Shown: positions 1 through 4,933 of the stretch, in pieces
How positions within the stretch are numbered: the first letter of the stretch is position 1
Layout: each line of letters begins with the position of its first letter
NCBI GenBank assembly: GCA_002431975.1
Contig: DJFA01000008.1
Location: forward strand, 57,387 to 68,408
Length of the DNA: 11,022 bases
Reading direction: 5' to 3'
Source: Ruminococcus sp. UBA5884
GTDB lineage: Bacteria > Bacillota > Clostridia > Oscillospirales > Ruminococcaceae
Program-made: the position numbers and the translations under genes
Notes under the pieces: model-generated
Databases searched by the model: none
What the model was told of the DNA's origin: nothing
The model's input: only the letters and a program-made list of their open reading frames with translations

Positions 1-510
1 GTGCCGGAAGAAACAACTGCCGCTGCTGAAACATCAGAAATAGTTGCAACTCAGCCGCCGGCTGACCAGCTTATGACGGAAGAAGCCGTTTCTTCAGAGG
101 AAATTACTGAATCAAAACTTTTCAATGTAGTTGAAAAAGTTACAGCTGACGTTGAATGGGCACAGCTTGACAGAATTTCCGACCCTGATATAATGAATGA
201 ATTCTTCAAGCTTGATGCTGACAACGAAAACTATAATGATATTCTTGTAATGCAGTGTCCTATGAGTGCAGTTATTGCTGAAATAATACTCATTGATGCA
301 AAAGATGGTCAGGTTGATGCTGCAAAGGCTGACCTTGAAGCAAGAAAAGAAAAGCTTATCAATGTTGATGCATTTTATCCTGATTCAAAAACCATTGCAG
401 AGGATTCAATAGTGGGAGTCTATAATAATATCGCATATTTCATTGCAGGTGAAAATGCCGCTGAAAGTGAGCAGGTACTGCTTAAAGAACTGGAAAATCA
501 AGGATATTAA
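1..510 (+). CDS. DUF4358 domain protein, C-terminal part (5' truncated by window edge)
   Basis: The reading frame is open from the first base and stops with TAA at 508-510. The GTG at base 1 has no visible ribosome site, so I take this as the tail of a longer gene. The visible 169 residues begin with a Thr/Glu/Ala/Pro-rich low-complexity stretch (about 1-38), as found between a lipobox and the folded domain in Gram-positive lipoproteins. A compact domain follows at about 40-152. It contains the QCPMSAVIAEIILIDAKDGQ segment (85-104), a helix with AKADLEARKEKL, then a YP dipeptide and VYNNIAYFIAG (140-150). This order matches the DUF4358 family, whose function is unknown. The signal peptide and lipobox would lie outside the window, so surface anchoring is inferred. 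A perfect hairpin begins 12 nt after the stop. It is convergent with the large leftward operon. Confidence 0.72.
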   Translation: MPEETTAAAETSEIVATQPPADQLMTEEAVSSEEITESKLFNVVEKVTADVEWAQLDRISDPDIMNEFFKLDADNENYNDILVMQCPMSAVIAEIILIDAKDGQVDAAKADLEARKEKLINVDAFYPDSKTIAEDSIVGVYNNIAYFIAGENAAESEQVLLKELENQGY

Positions 511-521
511 TTTAATCACAA

Positions 522-566
522 CATTCAACATAGTTTTCAACACTCTGTTGAAAACTATGTTGAATG
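522..566. repeat. Perfect 21-bp inverted repeat, 3-nt loop
   Basis: Bases 522-542 are exactly complementary to 546-566, with CTC (543-545) as loop. The stem begins 12 nt after the stop of the DUF4358 gene. It is AT-rich and is not followed by a T tract on either strand, so it is not a standard intrinsic terminator. In RNA it would form a long uninterrupted helix that could protect the 3' end of the upstream mRNA or be cut by RNase III. In DNA it presents four TTCAACA words in two inverted pairs. Confidence 0.85.
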
Positions 567-571
567 ATTAC

Positions 572-601
572 TTGAAAATTTAAAAAACTACTATATATAG
601 T
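572..601 (+). promoter_or_regulatory. Possible promoter for a short transcript ending at the 728-761 terminator
   Basis: TTGAAA at 572-577 lies 18 bp before TATAGT (596-601), or 16 bp before TATATA (594-599). A 14-bp perfect palindrome (589-602) covers the putative -10 region. A transcript starting near 607 would contain the hairpin at 618-659 and end at the terminator near 761, giving an RNA of about 150 nt with no credible open frame. In such AT-rich DNA a match like this can arise by chance, so confidence is low. Confidence 0.3.
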
Positions 602-617
602 ATGTTTCTCGCTGAGT

Positions 618-659
618 TTTCAACAAGTTTTCAACATATTGTTGAAAACTATGTTGAAA
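618..659. repeat. Bulged inverted repeat built of TTTTCAACA words
   Basis: Bases 626-636 pair with 640-650 (11 bp, loop 637-639). The stem continues as 618-625 with 652-659, leaving A651 as a one-base bulge, for a total of 19 bp. It shares its sequence with the 522-566 hairpin, so the two are copies or variants of the same arrangement about 90 bp apart. No T tract follows. Confidence 0.8.
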
Positions 660-727
660 GTCAAGTATTTTACCGTATTTTTACATAAAATTTGTGAGAA
701 TATAAAAACATTTTTGAAGCAAATTTA

Positions 728-761
728 AAGGGACGGATTGTTTAATCCGACCCTTGTTTTT
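728..761 (+). terminator. Intrinsic terminator, rightward
   Basis: The stem pairs 728-739 with 744-755 (one A-A mismatch, 733/750), with a GTTT loop at 740-743, followed after one G by five T (757-761). It would end transcripts from the DUF4358 gene after a long, about 250-nt, 3' untranslated region, or end a separate short RNA from the possible promoter near 572. Repeat copy A begins two bases after the T tract. Confidence 0.85.
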
Positions 762-762
762 A

Positions 763-950
763 TGACGCAAATTCGATGAATTGTTTATGTAGGGGCGACC
801 ATTGGTCGCCCGCCTGAATTATGGTTAAACCATAAATTTGATATTTGTTTTCTGTATGTGAAATCGTTGATTGTCCGCCTGAAATTCTGGTAAATGCAAC
901 GGGCGAACACAGTTCGCCCCTACAAATAACAATCCATCAAATTTGCGTTA
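763..950. repeat. Palindromic dispersed repeat, copy A (MITE/REP-like)
   Basis: The ends are imperfect inverted repeats of about 38 bp: TGACGCAAATTCGATGAATT at the left, and at the right a sequence whose complement starts TAACGCAAATTTGATGGATT. Inside, the left arm 789-812 contains the self-complementary GGGCGACCATTGGTCGCCC (793-811). The right arm 900-923 contains GGGCGAAC-ACA-GTTCGCCC (901-919). The middle carries two copies of a CCTGAAATTNTGG-like word (813- and 878-), suggesting an internal duplication or a fusion of two elements. It is noncoding, related to copy B at 8636-8790, and sits directly downstream of a terminator. Confidence 0.8.
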
Positions 951-986
951 TATATTTTCCATTATACACTAAAAAGCATATTAATT

Positions 987-1712
987 TCAAGTATTATCAG
1001 ATTTATTTACAAATTCTCTTTTAAATTTATCCTCATATACATCAAAATTCTGTTTATGAGTGCATTTATAATTTGATACAGCAAATTCACATTCAGAACG
1101 TTTATATCTGCTTTTTACATAAAATCCGGTTAAAGTTCCGATAAGCACACCTGTTATCAGTCCTGAAACTATTATAGCAACAGTATTGTCTGTCTTGTCG
1201 GGCTGAGTTTCTCTCTCATAACTGATGACTGTTTCCTCTGTGGAGGCAGCTGTAAGGATTTCCTGAGATTTTTCTGCAAATCCGGTAACTGCTGAGGAAA
1301 TATGACCGTCAGCAATAAATGGAGTCACATATTCTGAAAGTATATCCTTTTTTACAGTTTCAGAAAAATACTGTACAGCATTTCCCGAAGCAAATATTAT
1401 ATCATTATTTGTATCAAAGTTTATAAGGAGCATTATTCCGTCAGGTTCTGACGGATATTCCGAGCTGTAATAGTTCTGTGCATATTCAGCGGCAGTTTTC
1501 CCGTCAAGGTTATCAGTTATGACTGCTGATATATTGAATCCTGTGCTTTCAGAAGCATTTTCAAGCATTTCCTCAAGTCTGTCAAGTTCAATATCAGGGA
1601 GTCTGCCGGATATATCAGATATATTTCTGCCATCAGCTGCTGATGCAACTGACGGGCATAAAAGAATAATCATAAGTATTAAGGGAAGAAATATCATTCT
1701 TTTTAATTTCAT
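987..1712 (-). CDS. TPM-domain membrane protein (YgcG-like)
   Basis: A 241-aa protein. A signal peptide is clear at 1-25 (KLKR, a hydrophobic stretch, then SVASA before AD). The extracytoplasmic part, about 33-155, reads as a TPM domain (TLP18.3/Psb32/MOLO-1 fold): an amphipathic helix LDRLEEMLENASESTG, then ISAVITDNLDGKTAAEYAQN, then DGIMLLINFDTNNDIIFASG (91-110) and a helical end. A single membrane span follows at about 177-199, then a basic cytoplasmic tail of about 40 residues. TPM proteins are envelope proteins of mostly unknown role, and some have been reported to have phosphatase activity; that is not shown here. The start ATG overlaps the upstream stop as ATGA, with GGAGG 12 nt before it. 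It is the last gene of the leftward operon and follows two zinc-ribbon genes. The domain call is by sequence pattern, without a profile search. Confidence 0.78.
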   Translation of the reverse strand: MKLKRMIFLPLILMIILLCPSVASAADGRNISDISGRLPDIELDRLEEMLENASESTGFNISAVITDNLDGKTAAEYAQNYYSSEYPSEPDGIMLLINFDTNNDIIFASGNAVQYFSETVKKDILSEYVTPFIADGHISSAVTGFAEKSQEILTAASTEETVISYERETQPDKTDNTVAIIVSGLITGVLIGTLTGFYVKSRYKRSECEFAVSNYKCTHKQNFDVYEDKFKREFVNKSDNT

Positions 1713-2767
1713 GTCAAAAGTATACCTCCGAGTATAAAAAGGAATGCAGCAACTGCTCCGGCTGTTATGCAGAGTGAGAGCAGTTTTGCAAGGCTGAGCG
1801 GCGGAACTCCGTTATATCTGCCGTTCTGACCGTTTACAGCAAATTCATATTTTTTTCCGTTATATGTGTAGTCAAAAAGCCATACAGGAAGCAAAATATA
1901 TTTCCATCTTGTATCCATTATATTTACATCAACCTTTGATACATCAAGACTGCTGTATCCTTTCATTGACTGACGCAGAAGATTGTCGCTCATATTGACG
2001 CATCTGTTTTTTACATTCTGGAACGGTATTTTTTTATTTCTGTCAGGGGAATTGACAGGTATGCCGTGGATATGCTCCGTTCTGAAAGGAACAGCCTTAT
2101 TGAAATCAAATGGTTCAATTGAATCAAGAGTTTCCTTTGATATGCCGCTGAAATTGTCGGCAGGTATTCCGTCAAAGGTTATAACGGATTTTCTTGTTAC
2201 AGAAAATTCTTTGGTTTTTGTATATCTGAAATTTTTATCATTTTCAATCTTAATCTTTTTACCAAGAGCTTCAGCGTCAGCTACTGCCACACAGTCAGCG
2301 GTCTGAAACGGCACATATATTTTTTTAATACTGAAATTTTTCTTATAGTCAGATGGCAGGAATTTTCTTTTTCCGCACCATTTATAGAATGCATCAGAAG
2401 CTTCCTTTTCGGATATGATAAATGGTATTGTTTTATAAGGACAATATTCTCCTGAAATACGTTCATAATTATTCATATCATTTCCGCAGAAAACACATTT
2501 TTCAAGAGGTGTTGAAACATCTGTTACAAATTCGCTGCCGCATGACTTGCATACGCAAAGACGGGCTTTTTCAGCAAATTCCATATCTGTTTCAGTAAGA
2601 GCATTTTCCTTTAATCTGTAGCGGCTGTTTTCATTGAAATCAAAACGGAGTTTTATTTCCCTGTCATTGAAAAGGCTTTCACAGCATTTGCAGAACCAGC
2701 CCTGTTTATCAGCCTTAAATGCAAGTATCTTGCCGCAGTTCGGACATTTATACTGAGCAATTGCCAA
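1709..2767 (-). CDS. TFIIB-type zinc-ribbon membrane protein, TTG start
   Basis: I call a 352-aa protein beginning at TTG 2767. The first zinc ribbon uses C8, C11, C26 and C28 or C29 (YKCPNCG ... WFCKCC). A second has C71/C73, C76, C91 and C94 (CKSCG ... CVFCG). The middle, about 110-285, has no recognised catalytic motif. Residues 287-320 (WKYILLPVWLFDYTYNGKKY, then FAVNGQNGRYNG) are the hallmark of the Firmicutes 'TFIIB-type zinc ribbon-containing' family. A hydrophobic span at about 326-350 ends the protein, so the ribbons should be cytoplasmic. Despite the name it is not a transcription factor by any evidence here, and its role is unknown. An ATG exists at 2812, but that start would overlap the previous gene and place the perfect GAGGAGGG inside the coding sequence. 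It overlaps the TPM gene by 4 nt. Confidence 0.8.
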   Translation of the reverse strand: MAIAQYKCPNCGKILAFKADKQGWFCKCCESLFNDREIKLRFDFNENSRYRLKENALTETDMEFAEKARLCVCKSCGSEFVTDVSTPLEKCVFCGNDMNNYERISGEYCPYKTIPFIISEKEASDAFYKWCGKRKFLPSDYKKNFSIKKIYVPFQTADCVAVADAEALGKKIKIENDKNFRYTKTKEFSVTRKSVITFDGIPADNFSGISKETLDSIEPFDFNKAVPFRTEHIHGIPVNSPDRNKKIPFQNVKNRCVNMSDNLLRQSMKGYSSLDVSKVDVNIMDTRWKYILLPVWLFDYTYNGKKYEFAVNGQNGRYNGVPPLSLAKLLSLCITAGAVAAFLFILGGILLT

Positions 2768-2774
2768 AATATAT

Positions 2775-2782
2775 CCCTCCTC
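2775..2782 (-). promoter_or_regulatory. Ribosome binding site that sets the TTG start of the zinc-ribbon gene
   Basis: On the minus strand GAGGAGGG lies 7 nt before TTG at 2767-2765. It sits in the 20-nt gap after the stop of the preceding gene (2788). The next residues, AIAQYKCPNCG, give the usual short lead into the first zinc ribbon. The ATG 15 codons further upstream has no comparable site. Confidence 0.8.
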
Positions 2783-2787
2783 TGATA

Positions 2788-3420
2788 TCAGTAATTCCTT
2801 GGTCTGCCGCACTGCGGACAGAAGCTGTTTTTATTGAGTGAACCGCATGGGCATTGCCATATATTTTCCCTTGCAGTTCCACATTCAGTACAGAAAGCAC
2901 CTGTATTTTCAGCACCGCATACGCATTTCCATGTTTCAGGCTTTGCAGTACCGCAGTCCTTGCAGAATTTTGAATCATTGATACAGCCGCATTTTATGCA
3001 TTTCCATGAATCAACAGGAATCTGCTTAATATTGTTCTGCATATTCTGAAAAGTTTTTATGACTTCAATACTTTCCTTGTCAAAGCTTACTTTTGAGGGG
3101 TTTATGCTTATAAACTCAATTCCGTATTGCTGCTGCCAGTCCTCAAGGCATACCTTCATAAATTCGGATATTACTTCAAAGGACGACTGGTCAGCAAGAA
3201 AGCTGCATATATCAGTTTCCTTTGCTGCAAGAGTGAGAGCTGACTGTAAAGCAGATTTTAATTCAGATTCGGCAATCTGTCTGTCAGTTTTTGAAAGCTG
3301 TCTGTCAGACTGTATTGTAAAATATCCGTTTAACGACAGATAAAGTTCTGCCTGATGGTATTCGCTGAAAAATCCGACAGGTTTTTTCAGTTTCAGAGGA
3401 ATCTGTTTGATTTCAGACAT
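2788..3420 (-). CDS. Short SPFH-like protein with three C-terminal zinc ribbons (YdjI-like)
   Basis: A 210-aa soluble protein with no signal peptide or membrane span. Residues 1-130 include LYLSLNGYFTIQ (26-37), a long helix about 45-68, and YGIEFISINPSKVSFD (99-114). This resembles part of the SPFH fold in YdjI/'virion core'-type proteins, but it is about 100 residues or more shorter than usual, so the assignment is tentative. The C-terminus has three tandem ribbons: C141/C144/C153/C156, C166/C168/C177/C180 and C190/C192/C201/C204. Each begins with a Trp (WKC, WKC, WQC) and ends CxxCG. The phrase NTGAFCTECGTAR is typical of YdjI-like tails. GGAGGT lies 7 nt before the ATG. It follows tsaD by 14 nt and precedes the TFIIB-type zinc-ribbon gene by 20 nt. 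A scaffold or membrane-associated assembly role is inferred from SPFH relatives only. Confidence 0.65.
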   Translation of the reverse strand: MSEIKQIPLKLKKPVGFFSEYHQAELYLSLNGYFTIQSDRQLSKTDRQIAESELKSALQSALTLAAKETDICSFLADQSSFEVISEFMKVCLEDWQQQYGIEFISINPSKVSFDKESIEVIKTFQNMQNNIKQIPVDSWKCIKCGCINDSKFCKDCGTAKPETWKCVCGAENTGAFCTECGTARENIWQCPCGSLNKNSFCPQCGRPRNY

Positions 3421-3434
3421 AATTTTACCTCCGT

Positions 3435-4445
3435 TTATATTTTTTCAAGAGAAAGAGTTGCTATGGCATTAAGACTTTCGTCAGCAAACTGACCGTCAAG
3501 ATAATTGAAATATCCCTGACAGGCTATCATAGCACCGTTATCGCCGCAGAGTTCAAGAGGCGGCAGGTAAAGTGATATATTATTTTCGCTGCATTTCTTT
3601 TCAAAAAGGCTTCTTATTCCGGAATTGGCTGAAACTCCGCCTGCAACGGCTATTTTGCTGTATCCGAGTTCCTTTGCACAGGCAATTGTTTTTTCGGTAA
3701 GTATTTCAGAAATGGTTTTCTGAAGAGCAGCTGCCACATCATCTTTTATAATTTCAGTGCCTTTCTGCTGTGAATTGTGAATAAGATTTATAACAGCGGT
3801 TTTGAGTCCTGAAAAGCTGAAATCATATATGCTTCCTGCGACTTTAGGGCGTGGAAGCGTATATGTATCAGGATTGCCGAGTTTAGCATGGCGGTCTATA
3901 TGGACTCCTCCCGGATACGGGAAACCCAATGCTCTTGCACATTTGTCAAAGCATTCACCGGCAGCATCATCTCTTGTTCTGCCTGCAACCCTGAATTTTG
4001 TATGTGAGAGAACTTCAACGATATGGCTGTGACCTCCGCTTGCAACAAGGCAGAGATAAGGCGGTTCAAGGTCTTTGTGGGCGATATAGTTTGCAGCGAT
4101 ATGACCTGCTATATGATGAACAGGCACAAGAGGTTTTTTTGCCGCCATTGCAAGACCTTTTGCAAAATTCACTCCGACAAGCAAAGCTCCTATAAGTCCG
4201 GGAGCATATGTCACAGCTATTGCATCGATATCATCAAGAGTAACATCAGCATCTGAAAGAGCCTGTTTTACTACTCCGAGTATATTTTCGCAGTGTCTTC
4301 TTGAAGCGATTTCAGGGACTACTCCGCCGTATTTTTTATGTTCATCTATCTGTGATGAAATTACAGATGAAAGTATTTCAGTACCGTCCCTTGCAACGCT
4401 TGCAGCAGTTTCATCACATGAGCTTTCTATTCCGAGTATCAGCAT
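3435..4445 (-). CDS. tsaD: tRNA N6-adenosine threonylcarbamoyltransferase TsaD
   Basis: A 336-aa protein of standard family length. TsaD transfers the threonylcarbamoyl group from TC-AMP to A37 of tRNAs reading ANN codons (t6A), in the cytoplasm, working with TsaB and TsaE in bacteria. Visible motifs are the ASKHA phosphate loop GIESSCDETAAS (5-16), metal-binding H111 and H115 in HHIAGH, ASGGHSH (135-141), DDAAGECFDKCARALG (159-174), AVAGGVSANSG (267-277), and the third metal ligand D302 in CGDNGAM. Nothing is missing. The ATG at 4445 overlaps the end of rimI by 7 nt, with GGAGA about 10 nt upstream inside rimI. Pairing with rimI is a common bacterial arrangement, but tsaB, often the third member, is not in this window. 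Confidence 0.97.
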   Translation of the reverse strand: MLILGIESSCDETAASVARDGTEILSSVISSQIDEHKKYGGVVPEIASRRHCENILGVVKQALSDADVTLDDIDAIAVTYAPGLIGALLVGVNFAKGLAMAAKKPLVPVHHIAGHIAANYIAHKDLEPPYLCLVASGGHSHIVEVLSHTKFRVAGRTRDDAAGECFDKCARALGFPYPGGVHIDRHAKLGNPDTYTLPRPKVAGSIYDFSFSGLKTAVINLIHNSQQKGTEIIKDDVAAALQKTISEILTEKTIACAKELGYSKIAVAGGVSANSGIRSLFEKKCSENNISLYLPPLELCGDNGAMIACQGYFNYLDGQFADESLNAIATLSLEKI

Positions 4446-4933
4446 TTTTCAAACATCTCCGTTTTTAAATATTTGGTCATAAGCACCGCATTTTCAGGAG
4501 GTTTCCCTGAAAAATCACGGTAATAATTTTTTCTCAGACCTGTTTTTTCAAAACCTTTTTTATAATAGAGCTTCTGTGCGGCAATATTGTTTTCACGCAC
4601 TTCAAGCAGTATTTTAACAGTTTTTTCAGTAAGCTGCCTTTCAGCACAGTCAATAAGCATATCAGCAATACCTCTGCGGCGGAACGGTTCATCAACGGCA
4701 ATAACCATAATTTCAGCCTCATCAGCACAGAGCTGCATTACAATATATCCGGCAATCATACCGTCAGCATATGCAGTGAGCATAATATTTTCATGGTCGG
4801 CATCATCAAACATACTGCGGAACATATTTTCAGTCCATGCACATATTGAAAAGCATCTTTTTTCTATTTCTGCGATATACGGTATTTCATGATACTGCAT
4901 ATCATCTATTTTTATATTATCCCTTTGCATCAT
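4439..4933 (-). CDS. rimI: GNAT N-acetyltransferase, RimI type
   Basis: A 164-aa GNAT protein. RimI acetylates the N-terminal alanine of ribosomal protein bS18 using acetyl-CoA. Motif A is visible as IMVIAVDEPFRRRGIADMLI (75-94), with the acetyl-CoA pyrophosphate loop R85-R-R-G88-I-A90. Motif B follows as LLEVRENNIAAQKLYYKKGF (109-128), with E111 and Y123 at the positions expected for the RimI catalytic pair. The C-terminal NYYRD motif also fits. The ATG at 4933 lies inside the end of polA (17-nt overlap); AAGGAGGG lies 11 nt upstream. A second ATG follows immediately at 4930, so the start could be one codon later. Substrate identity rests on family resemblance and on the adjacent tsaD, so another GNAT substrate is possible. 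Confidence 0.88.
   Translation of the reverse strand: MMQRDNIKIDDMQYHEIPYIAEIEKRCFSICAWTENMFRSMFDDADHENIMLTAYADGMIAGYIVMQLCADEAEIMVIAVDEPFRRRGIADMLIDCAERQLTEKTVKILLEVRENNIAAQKLYYKKGFEKTGLRKNYYRDFSGKPPENAVLMTKYLKTEMFEKC

Larger units (their letters stand above)
524..659. repeat. Cluster of eight phased TTCAACA/TGTTGAA words
   Basis: TTCAACA occurs at 524-530, 536-542, 619-625 and 630-636. Its complement TGTTGAA occurs at 546-552, 558-564, 640-646 and 652-658. Most copies extend to TTTTCAACA. Within each pair the starts are 11 or 12 bp apart, close to one helical turn, and each pair faces an inverted pair. The arrangement looks like a double operator for a DNA-binding protein. It does not fit the DnaA box (TTATNCACA). 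No binding protein can be named from the sequence. Confidence 0.7.
511..986. other. 476-bp structured intergenic region between convergent genes
   Basis: No credible coding sequence is present. From left to right it holds a perfect 21-bp inverted repeat (522-566), a 14-bp AT palindrome (589-602), a second TTTTCAACA-based hairpin (618-659), about 65 bp of AT-rich sequence without obvious structure, an intrinsic terminator for rightward transcription (728-761), palindromic repeat copy A (763-950), and about 36 bp of AT-rich spacer before the stop of the leftward operon. I see no clear terminator for the leftward operon other than structures inside copy A or the reverse side of the 728-761 hairpin, which has only a short T stretch in that direction. 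Confidence 0.8.

Noticed and set aside
522..659. Replication origin with DnaA boxes or a CRISPR-like array
   Set aside because: TTTTCAACA differs from the DnaA box TTATNCACA, there is no dnaA or dnaN nearby, and there are no regular direct repeats with unique spacers.
1519..1737. Rightward 72-aa Ser-rich frame inside the TPM gene
   Set aside because: Shadow of a real gene on the other strand; its Ser/Ile repetition mirrors the codons of the helical region of the TPM protein.
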